DNA of 64,000 nt from Piscinibacter sp. (GCA_017983795.1 JAGOAS010000013.1:46763-110762); one strand, 5' to 3'; positions 32,719 to 45,716 are shown, counted from the first letter of the stretch. Notes: generated by a model from the sequence alone, not told the origin. Numbers and translations are program-made.

Positions 32719-35421
32719 TCAGAACGACAGGTTGAGCTTCGCCTGCCAGGTGCGTCCCAGCGGGCTGTAGTAGCGGTAGTCGAAGCCCAGCATGTGGGCA
32801 CCGTCTGACCGCAGCGACAGCGGCGGATCCTTGTCGAACAGGTTCTTCACGCCGACGGTCAGCGTAAGCGCCTTGTTGAAGGAGAACGCGGTCTGCCAGT
32901 CGACGGTGTAGTAGCTCTTGATCTTCAGGCGCACGGTGTCCGCTGCCACGATCGCCCCAGAGGCATCGAGTTCGTACACTTCTGCCGGGAAGTCTTGGTA
33001 GCCCGACTGGAAGTTCAGGTTGAGCGTGTGCGCCCAGTTGCCCATGCGCAGCGTGTTGCCCAGGGTGCCCTTCCAACGGAACGCCACTTCACCGACCGAC
33101 GGGTTGTTGTCGGCCAGCGTCGAGTAGTACGTGCCGCCGGTCAGCAACTGACGTGCCTCGCGCAGGATGTAGGTTGCCCGCAACTGCGTCTGCAAGGGAC
33201 CGATCGGCGTCTCGTTGCGGCCGACGATGTCGAAGTCGATGCCCGAGACGAACTGCTTGCCGAGGTTGGTGGTGCTGCTGTTGTAGGCCAGGTAGGTCTT
33301 GCCGGTCACCGGATCGTTGTAGGTGGTCCACAGGTTCGCGTACTTGGCCGCGTTCCCGAAGGCCTCCGGCTCGTCGACGGACCCGAACGTATCCTTGATG
33401 CCCACCCACCAGAGGTCCGCACCCATCGACAGCTGATCGTTGGGCTCGAAGCGCAGGCCCAACGAGGCCTGCTTGGACTTCTCCGGCTGGATCGACGGAA
33501 CACCACCCGTCTTCACGTCGTACTGCACGTTGCCGATGCGGCACTCAGCGCCCAGGCTGGTGGCAATGTCCAGCATCTCTTGAGTACACGTGTACGGCTT
33601 GGCGGTGACGCCGAAGGTCTGGAGCGGCCGGTACAACTGGCGCAGCGTCGGCGCGCGGAAGCCCGTACCCACCGAGCCGCGTACCAGCAAGCTGCGCATC
33701 GGCTGGTAGCGGAAACTCAGCTTGCCGTTCAGGGCGCTGTCGATGTTCTTGTAGTCGTCGTAGCGCATTGCGGCGCTGAGTTCCAGTGCCTTGGTCACCG
33801 GGGCGACCAGTTCGGTGAACAGGCCCATCGACTTGCGCGTCGCCGAGTACGGGATCGCGGCGGAAGCATCGCCGAAGCGCGAGTCATCGCCGTTCGGGCC
33901 GCCCAGGCCCATGGCCGTGGCGCTCGGTTGCGAAGACACCGCATCTTCGTTGTAGTTCAGACCCACGGCGAGTGCCGCCGCGCCGCCACCGAGCTGGAAC
34001 AGGTCGCGACTGACCTTCGCGTCGACCGACTTGAGCGTGCTGATCTCGCCGTCGTAGTAGCCGTCGGTCAGGATGGACTTGGCCGCCGCGATTGCCGCCG
34101 GGCTCTGGTTGCCGGGCAGCACGAACGGGTTCCACAGGCCGCTGGCCATCAGGTCGTTGAACGCGATGCCGAAGGGGTAGCCCTGGTTGAACTCGCGATA
34201 GTGCGTCTTCTGGTAGCCGACCGATGCCTTGTAGTCCCAGTCGGCAATGCGGCCGTCTGCGCCGAACCAGAAGCCGTAGCTCTCGCGCTTGTAGATCGCG
34301 GTCCGGCCGCCCAGATCCATCGCGCGATACGACACGGTTGCGTTGCCGTCGGCCGGGTTCCAGCCCACTTGGCTCAAGTAGCTGCCGAGCGGCCCGTTCG
34401 GGTCGATCGACAGTTCGCCAGGCACGGCCGCGATCGAGGCGCGGGTGCGCGTCTTGGAGTAGTAGGTGTCCAGGTGCAGCGTGGTGTCCGGGTTGGCCTT
34501 GATCGCCAGGTTGGCCATCAGGTTGGTGCGGTCGCGCGTGGGGAAACCCATCACGGTGGATGCGTAGTCGAAGTAGCAGTCGCCCTCGACGTCCACGTGC
34601 GACGGCGGGCAGACGCCGTTGGCGGCTTCGTAGGGATTCCCGTATGTCCCGTCAGGCATGTTGACGTTGCCCGGGATCGACCGCGGCGACCCGTTGAAGA
34701 ACAAGTAGTTCTTTCCACTCAGGCCGAACTTGATGATGCCGGACTTGGAGAAATCGCGCTGCGACGCGTACAGTGAATCGCGGCGATCGAATGACGCAGC
34801 CATCAAGACGTTGACGCCGTCCTTGTCGAGATCGCCGAAGCCCTTCGACAGCGCAAAGCCACGCTCCTTGGCGCCAGCCTTCTGGGGCTTGGTCAGAGAG
34901 AGTTCCAGACCACCGGCCTGGCTGTTCTGCGCCGTGATGAAGTTGACCACACCCGCCACCGCGTCCGAGCCGTAGATGGCCGATGCGCCGTCGGTCAGCA
35001 CCTCGACTCGCTCGATCGCCGACAGCGGGAGCATGTTGATGTCCACCGAACCGCCGGCCTCGCCGACGATACGACGGCCGTTGAGCAGCACCAGGGTGCG
35101 GTCGCCGTTCAGGTTGTGGATCGAGGCTTCCGCCGCGCCGCCGCCGCCGCCGCCGATCGCGTCACCTTCGGTGATGCCGCCCTGCATCGCCGGCAGCTTC
35201 TGGATCAGTTCCACCACGGAGGTCGCGCCGCTGCGCGCGATCTCGCTCTTGCTGACGGTCTGCACCGGCAGGGCACCTTCCGCCGCTACCCGCTTGATGG
35301 ACGAACCGGTGATCTCGACGCGCTCCAGCGTCTGCTGCTGCGCCTGCGCGGGCGCGCTGGCGATGCTCATCGCGCCCAGCGCCGCCAGCACACCGGCATT
35401 GACCTTTGTTCTCCTGAACAT
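32719..35421 (-). CDS. TonB-dependent outer-membrane receptor heading the tonB operon
   Basis: This 900-residue receptor has a signal peptide (about residues 1-27, ending A-P-A-Q-A-Q), a V-E-I-T-G-S-S-I-K-R Ton-box-like segment, a plug domain and a barrel ending L-N-L-S-F. The plug carries a run of six glycines near residue 95. The N-terminal architecture resembles the receptor at 26031-28697, so the two are distant paralogues. It starts the operon with tonB, exbB, two exbD and the TPR gene, so it is probably the principal client. The ligand is unknown. Confidence 0.92.
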   Translation of the reverse strand: MFRRTKVNAGVLAALGAMSIASAPAQAQQQTLERVEITGSSIKRVAAEGALPVQTVSKSEIARSGATSVVELIQKLPAMQGGITEGDAIGGGGGGAAEASIHNLNGDRTLVLLNGRRIVGEAGGSVDINMLPLSAIERVEVLTDGASAIYGSDAVAGVVNFITAQNSQAGGLELSLTKPQKAGAKERGFALSKGFGDLDKDGVNVLMAASFDRRDSLYASQRDFSKSGIIKFGLSGKNYLFFNGSPRSIPGNVNMPDGTYGNPYEAANGVCPPSHVDVEGDCYFDYASTVMGFPTRDRTNLMANLAIKANPDTTLHLDTYYSKTRTRASIAAVPGELSIDPNGPLGSYLSQVGWNPADGNATVSYRAMDLGGRTAIYKRESYGFWFGADGRIADWDYKASVGYQKTHYREFNQGYPFGIAFNDLMASGLWNPFVLPGNQSPAAIAAAKSILTDGYYDGEISTLKSVDAKVSRDLFQLGGGAAALAVGLNYNEDAVSSQPSATAMGLGGPNGDDSRFGDASAAIPYSATRKSMGLFTELVAPVTKALELSAAMRYDDYKNIDSALNGKLSFRYQPMRSLLVRGSVGTGFRAPTLRQLYRPLQTFGVTAKPYTCTQEMLDIATSLGAECRIGNVQYDVKTGGVPSIQPEKSKQASLGLRFEPNDQLSMGADLWWVGIKDTFGSVDEPEAFGNAAKYANLWTTYNDPVTGKTYLAYNSSTTNLGKQFVSGIDFDIVGRNETPIGPLQTQLRATYILREARQLLTGGTYYSTLADNNPSVGEVAFRWKGTLGNTLRMGNWAHTLNLNFQSGYQDFPAEVYELDASGAIVAADTVRLKIKSYYTVDWQTAFSFNKALTLTVGVKNLFDKDPPLSLRSDGAHMLGFDYRYYSPLGRTWQAKLNLSF

Positions 35422-35611
35422 GAGCTCTCCTCGGATTCCTTGAAAGGTTGATCGGTAGACCTTCCCTCGAGCAAGACACATGCCGCCTCTGTAAGCCGGC
35501 TATGTCTCGTCTGCGAAGGCTTGTAAACGGATTGTCACCACAGCGGTGCGGCAACTTGTCTAGGGGTTTCCTGCAAACGGTGCGTGCAACCGACACTTGC
35601 CGCACCCGGAT

Positions 35612-37453
<1,842 letters not shown>

Positions 37454-37487
37454 GGCTTCCTCTGCATTGCTGTCGCTCCCCGACCCC

Positions 37488-37587
37488 GTTCGGGCTGAGC
37501 CTGTCGAAGCCCTCCTATCGAGCCGTCAACGTTGCCCCTTCGACACGGGGACTTCGACAAGCTCAGTCCCCTGCTCAGGGCGAACGG
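37488..37587. repeat. REP-like inverted repeat
   Basis: GTTCGGGCTGAGCCTGTCGA (continuing to 37511) is mirrored by a GACTTCGACAAGCTCAG segment running to 37587, around a central spacer. The motif is a familiar dispersed palindromic element in Burkholderiales genomes. It lies between yejE and yejF. Confidence 0.75.
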
Positions 37588-37639
37588 TTGTCCGGCACGG
37601 CGGTCAAGCGGCCGCTGCGGAACCGGCTTTGCCGGGCCG

Positions 37640-37688
37640 CTGGCGGCGCCCCCCTGGGGGGGAGCGCCGAAGGCGCTACGGGGGGGGG
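37640..37688. repeat. Dispersed GC-rich repeat with G8 run
   Basis: The segment has GCGCCCCCCTGGGGGGG, then AGCGCCGAAGGCGCT (a perfect stem), then a run of G residues. It resembles a short repeat found many times between genes in Comamonadaceae-type genomes. It abuts the yejE stop. Confidence 0.6.
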
Positions 37689-39131
37689 TCATGCCGCGCT
37701 GCGCCGCAGCGGGCGCGGGCGCACGCTGCGCGCGCGCGGGTCGAAGGCGTCGCGCACGCCGTCGGCGAACAGGTTGGCCGCCAGCACCAGCGTCACCATG
37801 AAGCCGAAGGCGGCGGCGAAGCTCCACCACACCACCGGGTCGCGGCTCATCTCGTTGCGCGCCAGGTTGATCATGCCGCCGAAGCTGTTCATCGACGGAT
37901 CGACGCCGACGCCGACGTAGGTCAGCACCGCCTCGTAGAGGATCAGGTCGGAGAAGCTCAGCACCGTGGTGATGAGCACCAGGTGCATGACGTTGGGCGC
38001 GATGTGCTTGGCCATGATGCGCGCGTGGCCGACGCCGAAGGCGGTGGCGGCCTGCACGTATTCGAGCTCGCGCAGCTTGAGCGTCTCGCCGCGCACCAGC
38101 CGGCACAGCGTGGCCCAGCCGGTCAGGCCGAGGATCACGCAGAGCAGGAAGATCTTCAGGTCGGAGCGCTCCAGGCCGGTCTCGAACAGGTCGGGGTTCT
38201 TGTCGAGGAACACCTGCACCATCAGCACGCAGGCGGCGATGAGCAGCACGTTGGGCACCGAGCTGAGCATGGTGTAGAGGTACTGGATCACCTCGTCGAC
38301 CCAGCCGCGGAAGTAGCCCGCGAGGATGCCCAGCACCACCGCGAAGGGCAGGGTCGCGACGGTCGCCAGCGTGCCGATCACGAAGGCGGTGCGCACGCTC
38401 TTCATCGCCTGGTAGAGCACGTCGTTGCCGGTGCGGTCGGTGCCGAAGACGTGGTAGTGGCCCATCAGCGCGAGTACGCCGCCGATCAGCATGGCCGACA
38501 CGGCCACGGTGGCCAGCGCGGCGCGCAGGGGCAGCTCGGTGCGGTCGGCAGCGATGTCGCGCAAGGCGCCGGCCACGCCGCCATGCGTGCGGCGCAGCAG
38601 CGCGGCGGCGCCGAGCGCGGCCAGCGCGGCGAACAACAACCCTCCGACCGCACCGCCAGCGGCACGCGCCAGCACGTCGGCGCTGCGCTGCGCGGCCGGA
38701 TCGGCCAGGTGCGCGCCGCCGAACTTCAGGCGCGGAAAGTCGCGCACCGGCTGGCCGTCGCGCTGCAGCGGCTCCTTGGTGAGGCCCAGGTAGGCGAGCG
38801 GATCGGAGTAGCCGGTCTCGCGCATGGCGATCTGGCGCGCCATCAGCAGGTCGAGCACGCTCTCGGTGCTGGTGGCATAGAAGGTCTTCGCGCCGGCGGG
38901 CGCGTCGGGCGGCGGCGGCAGCGCGCGGCGGAAGTGCAGGCTGTCGGCCGCCGTCACCAGCGCGAACAGCGCCAGCACGATGCCGGCCGAGAACGCTGCC
39001 GGGTCGCGCAGCACCTTCCACCAGTTGGCGCGCAGGTTGGCGTTGGCGCGCACGCGCAGGCCGTACCAGATCAGCACGGCGAACATCGCGTACAGCACGA
39101 CATCGGTCCAGAGCAGGACGATCTTGGGCAT
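37689..39131 (-). CDS. yejE: Peptide ABC transporter permease (YejE type), extended
   Basis: This 480-residue permease is clearly longer than the usual 300-350 residues for the DppC/OppC/YejE group. The C-terminal half is the standard BPD_transp_1 module with G-T-D-R-T-G-N-D-V near residue 230 and the EAA-like A-A-T-A-F-G loop. The N-terminal half has extra hydrophobic segments and a periplasmic region of about 130 residues. It begins nine bases after yejB. Confidence 0.92.
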   Translation of the reverse strand: MPKIVLLWTDVVLYAMFAVLIWYGLRVRANANLRANWWKVLRDPAAFSAGIVLALFALVTAADSLHFRRALPPPPDAPAGAKTFYATSTESVLDLLMARQIAMRETGYSDPLAYLGLTKEPLQRDGQPVRDFPRLKFGGAHLADPAAQRSADVLARAAGGAVGGLLFAALAALGAAALLRRTHGGVAGALRDIAADRTELPLRAALATVAVSAMLIGGVLALMGHYHVFGTDRTGNDVLYQAMKSVRTAFVIGTLATVATLPFAVVLGILAGYFRGWVDEVIQYLYTMLSSVPNVLLIAACVLMVQVFLDKNPDLFETGLERSDLKIFLLCVILGLTGWATLCRLVRGETLKLRELEYVQAATAFGVGHARIMAKHIAPNVMHLVLITTVLSFSDLILYEAVLTYVGVGVDPSMNSFGGMINLARNEMSRDPVVWWSFAAAFGFMVTLVLAANLFADGVRDAFDPRARSVRPRPLRRSAA

Positions 39132-39140
39132 GGCGATCAG

Positions 39141-40124
39141 TCAGGAGAGCCGCACGCGCGGGTCGGCCCAGGTGTAGGCCACGTCGATCAGCACGTAGCT
39201 GAGGATGTAGAGCAGCGCGCCGAGGAAGACCATCGAGCGCACGATGGCGAAGTCCTGCCCGCTGATCGCCTCGATCACGAAGGCGCCCAGCCCGGGGATG
39301 CCGAAGAAGCTCTCGAACACCAGGCTGCCGAGGAACACGTAGGGCAGGTAGGAGCCGGCGCTGGTGATGATGGGGATGAGCGCGTTCTTCAGCACGTGGC
39401 GGAACAGCACCACCGCCTCCGACAGGCCCTTGGCGCGCGCGGTGCGCACGTAGTCCTTGCCGATCTCCTCGAGGAACATCGCGCGGTACAGGCGCGCCTC
39501 GCCGCCCAGGCGCGACAGCAGCGACAGGATGATGGGCAGCACCAGGAACTTCACCGCGTCCAGCCCGGCCGCGTAGCCGTTGATCGGCACCAGGCGCAGC
39601 ACGCGCGAGAACAGATACTGGCCGACGATGATGTAGAACAGCGCCGAGATCGACAGCATCAGCACGCACAGCACCACGCCCCAGAAGTCGATGCGCGAGT
39701 GGCGGAAGAACACCAGCAGCAGCGCGAAGGCCGTGCTCGCGATCACCTGCAGGATGAACAGCGGCAGCGCCAGCTGCAGGCTGACCCCCATGCGCGTCTT
39801 GATCTCGTGGCCGATGTCGATGGCGTTGCGCGCGTCGGAGCGGCCGAAGTTGAGCGCGAACAACGACACCGAGCGCTCCCAGACGATGGTCTTGGTCAGC
39901 TTTGCGCCGCCCTCCTCCTTCGCATTCCAGTACAGCGGCTTGTCGTAGCCGCGTTCAGCCTTCCACTTGTCGATCTGCTCCTGCGTGACGCGCTTGCCGC
40001 CGATGTTCAGCCGCGCCATGTCGTCGGGCGTATTGACGGTGAAGAAGAGCACGAAGGTGAAGAGGTTGACGCCGATGAGGATCAGCACCCCGTAGCCGAG
40101 ACGGCGGATCAAGTAGTTCAGCAT
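39141..40124 (-). CDS. yejB: Peptide ABC transporter permease (YejB type)
   Basis: This 327-residue inner-membrane permease of the DppB/OppB family has six predicted helices. The first contains Y-G-V-L-I-L-I-G-V-N, and the loop motif V-R-T-A-R-A-K-G-L-S is present. It is encoded one base after the substrate-binding protein and next to yejE, giving a YejB-YejE heterodimer. Confidence 0.95.
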   Translation of the reverse strand: MLNYLIRRLGYGVLILIGVNLFTFVLFFTVNTPDDMARLNIGGKRVTQEQIDKWKAERGYDKPLYWNAKEEGGAKLTKTIVWERSVSLFALNFGRSDARNAIDIGHEIKTRMGVSLQLALPLFILQVIASTAFALLLVFFRHSRIDFWGVVLCVLMLSISALFYIIVGQYLFSRVLRLVPINGYAAGLDAVKFLVLPIILSLLSRLGGEARLYRAMFLEEIGKDYVRTARAKGLSEAVVLFRHVLKNALIPIITSAGSYLPYVFLGSLVFESFFGIPGLGAFVIEAISGQDFAIVRSMVFLGALLYILSYVLIDVAYTWADPRVRLS

Positions 40125-40125
40125 G

Positions 40126-42360
40126 TCAGACAGCAGCCGGTGCGGCGTTCTTCGGCTTGGCGGTCGCCTGCTGGCGCGCGCGATAGCCGCGCCAGGCCGA
40201 CAGCACCATGGCGATCAGGGCCAGCGCGATCAGCGCCAGCGGCCAGCGCACCGGCTGGTTCCACTCGGCCTGCTTGGCCACGCGTAGCGCCGGGTCGATG
40301 CGGTAGTACTTGGCCAGGTCGCGCACCACGATGCTGGGCTTGCCGTTGTGCGCCCAAGGCTGGAAGGCCAGCGCCACGTAGGGCCAGTAGCCCCAGGCCC
40401 AGGGTGCGTCCTCGCGCACGATGGCCACCATCTGGTCCATCACCTTCTGCTTCTCCGGGCCGTCGTCCATGGTCTGCATCAGGCGGTAGAGGCGGTCGTA
40501 TTCGGGGTTGCTGTAGTTGGCCGTGTTCTCGCCCTGGTTGGGGTACTTGGCATTCGGGCCGTAGAGCAGGAAGAGGAAGTTCTCCGCGTCGGGGTAGTCG
40601 GCCAGCCAGCCCCACCAGAAGATCTGCTGCTTGCCCTTGAGCACCTTGTCCTGGAACTGGTTGTAGTCGGTGGCGCGGATCTCGAGCTGCACGCCGAGCT
40701 TGCCGAACTGGCGCACCATCCAGTCGAGCTCCGACTTGATCTCGGGCGTGGGCGCGCGCTGGAAGTCGTAGTTCAGCACCAGCGGCTTGCCGGTCTTCGC
40801 GTCGCGGCCGTCGGGGTAGCCGGCTTCGGCGAGCAGGCGCTTGGCATCCTCGATGGGCCGGCGCACCGGCTGGCCGTTCACCGCGCGGTGCGTCACCGGG
40901 TTGATGCCCTCGGGCGTGAGCTCGCGCGAGCCGAATACGCCCGGCGGCACCGGCCCGTGCGCGGCCACGCCGCCCTTGTTGCGGAAGATGCGGCCGTAGC
41001 CCTCCTCCCAGTCGATCGCGATCGACAGCGCCTGGCGCAGCTTGCGGTTCTTCACCTGCTGCTCGGGCGTGTCGCCCTTGCCCACCACCGGATCCAGCCA
41101 GTTGAAGCCGAGGTACCAGTTGTTGATGTCGACGGCCTGCGGGAAGGCGAAGCCGCGCGCCTCGAATGCACGCCGCACGTCGTCGGAATCCTCCATGTCG
41201 GCGCGGAACTGCACGCCCCAGTCGGGCCGCTCGATCTCGGGCACGTCGAGGTAGCCCTGCTTGAACATCTCCTTGCGCGGCACGGCCTCCTTGACGATGG
41301 TGGAGACGATGGTGTCGACGAAGGGCATGGTCTTGCCGCAGTCGTCGAGCAGGCCCTTCTCCTTGTCGCCGGGCTCGCCTTCGCAGGGATAGGGCTCGCC
41401 GCGGAAGTTCGGGTTGCGCTTCATGACGTGCCGGCGGTCCTGCACGTACTCGGTCATCATGAAGGGGCCCGTGCCCACCGGCCACTTCACCAGCGACAGG
41501 CCGTTGGCATTCATGCCCGGCTGCGCGTAGAAAGCATCGGCCTCCCAGGGCACCGGCGAGCTGAAGGTCATCGCCAGCCAGTATTTCCACTGCGGATACT
41601 TGCCCTTGATGCGAAAGCGCACCGTGTACTTGTCCGGCGCGGTGACGCCGGCCAGCGGCCAGCGGCGGAAGTCGAGGAAGGGCTTGTCAGGGCTCGATTC
41701 GGGCAGGCCCTTGAGCAGCTTGGCATCCTCGGCCTTGATCAGCTCGCCGTATTCCTTCAGGCCGAGCACGTACTCCGAGAAGATGGCGTAGATCGGCGCC
41801 TCGATGCGCGTGGTGGCGTGGCGCTTGAAGGCGTAGACGTAGTCCTCGGCCACCAGCTCGCGCGTGCCCTGCTTCTCGAAGTCCCAGGGCGAGCGCTTGT
41901 CGCCCACCTGCTCGCGCGTCAGGTGGTGGTAGAGGTACTCGCCCTTGTCGTTCTTCGCGAAGGCCGGGTGCGGCGCGTAGAGGATGCCCTTCTTGAGGTG
42001 GACGTCGTAGATGCTCTCGGCGATCTGCTCGGGTGGCGCATCGTCGGGCAGCGGCTGCCCGGCCTTGTCGACGTAGTGCGGCTTGGCCACGGCCTCGGCC
42101 GTCTTCGGGATCAGCTCGTAGGGGCGCTTGAGGTAGTGGTACGCATACATCGGCTCGTAGGCCGAGTACGTGTAGGGCGTCTCGGGGTTGCTGTACGACG
42201 CCGTCGGATCGAGGTAGCGCGGCGAGCGCTCGTCGAAGGAGTTGAAGATCGTATTGGTGGCGGCAGCGCCGTCCGGGTACGGGCTGTTGTTGCAGGCGGC
42301 CAGCAGCAGCGACAGCGCCAATGCGATCCGCACCCTCCACCCTCTCATCGGACCGTGCAT
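40126..42360 (-). CDS. yejA: Peptide ABC transporter substrate-binding lipoprotein (YejA type)
   Basis: This 744-residue SBP_bac_5 family protein captures peptides in the periplasm. The start at 42360 gives a lipoprotein signal peptide with lipobox L-L-A-A-C at about residue 23; the upstream frame is not signal-like. It is larger than the usual 550-600 residues, and a C-terminal hydrophobic segment (about residues 712-730) could be a second membrane anchor. It is the first gene of yejABEF. Confidence 0.9.
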   Translation of the reverse strand: MHGPMRGWRVRIALALSLLLAACNNSPYPDGAAATNTIFNSFDERSPRYLDPTASYSNPETPYTYSAYEPMYAYHYLKRPYELIPKTAEAVAKPHYVDKAGQPLPDDAPPEQIAESIYDVHLKKGILYAPHPAFAKNDKGEYLYHHLTREQVGDKRSPWDFEKQGTRELVAEDYVYAFKRHATTRIEAPIYAIFSEYVLGLKEYGELIKAEDAKLLKGLPESSPDKPFLDFRRWPLAGVTAPDKYTVRFRIKGKYPQWKYWLAMTFSSPVPWEADAFYAQPGMNANGLSLVKWPVGTGPFMMTEYVQDRRHVMKRNPNFRGEPYPCEGEPGDKEKGLLDDCGKTMPFVDTIVSTIVKEAVPRKEMFKQGYLDVPEIERPDWGVQFRADMEDSDDVRRAFEARGFAFPQAVDINNWYLGFNWLDPVVGKGDTPEQQVKNRKLRQALSIAIDWEEGYGRIFRNKGGVAAHGPVPPGVFGSRELTPEGINPVTHRAVNGQPVRRPIEDAKRLLAEAGYPDGRDAKTGKPLVLNYDFQRAPTPEIKSELDWMVRQFGKLGVQLEIRATDYNQFQDKVLKGKQQIFWWGWLADYPDAENFLFLLYGPNAKYPNQGENTANYSNPEYDRLYRLMQTMDDGPEKQKVMDQMVAIVREDAPWAWGYWPYVALAFQPWAHNGKPSIVVRDLAKYYRIDPALRVAKQAEWNQPVRWPLALIALALIAMVLSAWRGYRARQQATAKPKNAAPAAV

Positions 42361-42581
42361 GCGGTCGTCCCCTTCGTCGATCGGGGGTGCGCCGCAGGCT
42401 TGACGCGGCCACCCCGCCAAAAGAATCTGCCCCCGACGAACACCGGCTTGTGGCCGCGCCGCCGGAAGGCAGTCGCGGATGATAAGCGTCATGCCGGCGG
42501 CTTCGCTCAGGGTTTCACCCGCGGCCGCCCGCAAACTTGGGGGGCCGCGGTGCGATTAGAGCGGCGACTCCAGCGCGGCCG
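42361..42581. other. Spacer between ldcA and yejA
   Basis: About 220 bases without a recognised gene, carrying the presumed yejA promoter. I saw no clear operator, hairpin or small open frame with support. Confidence 0.4.
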
Positions 42582-44089
<1,508 letters not shown>

Positions 44090-44102
44090 CTACGCTCGCC
44101 GC

Positions 44103-45152
44103 ATGCAGGACGAGCTGTTTTCCGACTCCGCGCCGAGTGCGCCGGCACCCAAGCCGGGCCGGCCTCGTCGCAACGCGGGCGTGCAGGCGGCCAGCGTTGG
44201 CCCGGAGCTGACGGCACTCGCCGCGCGTCTACCGCCGCGCCTGCACCTGGGCACTTCGTCGTGGAGCTACCCCGGCTGGGACGGCATCGTGTGGGGCGGC
44301 GAGTACAGCGAGAGCCGCCTGGCGCGCGACGGCCTCGCCGCCTATGCACGCCATCCTTTGCTGGGCTGCGTCAGCATCGATCGTTCCTTCTACCAGCCGC
44401 TGAGCAGCGCGCAGTACGCGGCCTACGCGGCACAGGTGCCGGAATCCTTCCGCTTCGTCGTCAAGGCGCCGGCCGCGGTGAGCGACGCGGTGCTGCGCGA
44501 CGAGCGCGGCCGCGCGACGCAACCGAACCCGCTCTTCCTGGATCCCGAGCGCGCCTGCCGCGAGTTCGCCGAGCCGGCGCTGTCCGGCCTGGGGCCACGC
44601 CTGGGTGCGCTGGTCTTCCAGCTCAGCCCGCTGCCCGCGGCGTGGCTGGCCGATCTGCCCGGCCTGTTCGAGCGCATGAGCGCCATGTTGCACGCCCTGC
44701 CCTCGCTGGCCGAGACGGCGCCGGATGCGGTGGTGGCCGTGCAGGTGCGTGATGCCGCCCTGCTGACGCCGCACTTCGCCGCACGGCTGCGCGAGGCCGG
44801 CGCCACCTACTGCCTGGGCCTGCACGCCCGCATGCCGCCCATCGAAGACCAGCTGCCCATGCTGCGCGCGCTGTGGCCGGGCCCGCTGGTGTGCCGCTGG
44901 AACCTGCACCGGCGCCACGGCGCCTACGGCTACGAGAAGGCGCGCCAGCTCTACGAGCCCTACACGCAGATCGCCGATGCCGACCTGCAGACGCGCCAGC
45001 TGCTCGCCAAGGTGGCGCTGGCCACGGCCGCAGCGGGCCGGAGCGCCTTCATCACCATCGGCAACAAGGCCGAAGGCTGTGCGCCGCTGTCGGTGATCGC
45101 GCTGGCCGAGGAGATCGCGGCGCAGGGCCCCTACCAGGCGAGCGCGCCCTGA
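44103..45152 (+). CDS. DUF72 family protein
   Basis: This 349-residue cytosolic protein of the DUF72 (YecE) family has a TIM-barrel-like fold. It has the N-terminal L-G-T-S-S-W-S-Y-P-G-W motif, S-I-D-R-S-F-Y, F-R-F-V-V-K-A-P and a C-terminal I-G-N-K-A-E-G-x-A-P-L-S motif. The first 45 residues are Pro/Ala-rich and probably disordered. The family has no established biochemical activity. ATG 44103 is chosen by similarity in length and because it lies outside the tadA promoter. Confidence 0.88.
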   Translation: MQDELFSDSAPSAPAPKPGRPRRNAGVQAASVGPELTALAARLPPRLHLGTSSWSYPGWDGIVWGGEYSESRLARDGLAAYARHPLLGCVSIDRSFYQPLSSAQYAAYAAQVPESFRFVVKAPAAVSDAVLRDERGRATQPNPLFLDPERACREFAEPALSGLGPRLGALVFQLSPLPAAWLADLPGLFERMSAMLHALPSLAETAPDAVVAVQVRDAALLTPHFAARLREAGATYCLGLHARMPPIEDQLPMLRALWPGPLVCRWNLHRRHGAYGYEKARQLYEPYTQIADADLQTRQLLAKVALATAAAGRSAFITIGNKAEGCAPLSVIALAEEIAAQGPYQASAP

Positions 45153-45697
45153 CGCTGCAGCAGCGGCCAGCGGCCGAGCACTTCGTGGACACTCTTTCCG
45201 ACGTGGCTGTCGATCAGCAGCAGTTCGTCCACGCGCCACTCGAGCGGTTCGATCGCCTCGCGGGCGACGTAGACGCCGGGATAGAGCAGGCTGACATGCG
45301 GCTTGAAGTGCGAACGCGCATAGTGGCCGATGCCGGCAGCCTTCATCTCGTCGCCCAGCGCACGCTGGAAGCGCCGCAGCGCCGCCAGGTTCTCGCCGCC
45401 GGTGAGCACCAGCGGGCCGGGGTCGCGCGCCCCGCCGATGCTGCCGACCTGGTCGAAGCGGACGTCGAAGGGTTCGGCCACCAGATTCGTCGCCGCCGCG
45501 CTGGCGGCATCGCACAGCGCCTGCGGAAACTCGTCGTGGTCGGCGAGCCAGTGCAGCGTCACGTGCAGCCGCTCGGCGGCGACTGGCCTGCCCTTCAGGC
45601 CGAGGCGCTCGCAGACCTGCTGGCGCGCCGCGACGATCGCCTGCACGCCAGCGGGCGTGGGCCGCAGCGCGAAGAACAGGCGATGCTGCTGCGCCAC
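45131..45697 (-). CDS. thpR: RNA 2',3'-cyclic phosphodiesterase (ThpR)
   Basis: This 2H-phosphoesterase of about 188 residues carries the two H-X-T/S-X motifs H-V-T-L-H-W and H-V-S-L-L-Y. The GTG at 45697 gives M-A-Q-Q-H-R-L-F-F-A-L-R-P. A TTG at 45712 is also in frame but lies inside the mobile element's attachment sequence. In the pre-insertion chromosome guaA would end two bases upstream, so the element has probably cut thpR off from its native transcription. Confidence 0.88.
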   Translation of the reverse strand: MAQQHRLFFALRPTPAGVQAIVAARQQVCERLGLKGRPVAAERLHVTLHWLADHDEFPQALCDAASAAATNLVAEPFDVRFDQVGSIGGARDPGPLVLTGGENLAALRRFQRALGDEMKAAGIGHYARSHFKPHVSLLYPGVYVAREAIEPLEWRVDELLLIDSHVGKSVHEVLGRWPLLQRQGALAW

Positions 45698-45698
45698 C

Positions 45699-45716
45699 TC
45701 ACTCCCACTCAATCAT
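45699..45716 (-). other. Probable ICE attachment site: retained 3' end of guaA
   Basis: Read on the minus strand this is ATG-ATT-GAG-TGG-GAG-TGA, encoding M-I-E-W-E-stop. GuaA (GMP synthase) proteins end in T-I-E-W-E, and the 3' end of guaA is a well-known ICE/genomic-island target. Similarity to guaA ends immediately upstream (S-L before M-I-E-W-E), so crossover lies within about 15-18 bases. No guaA body is present here. Confidence 0.7.
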
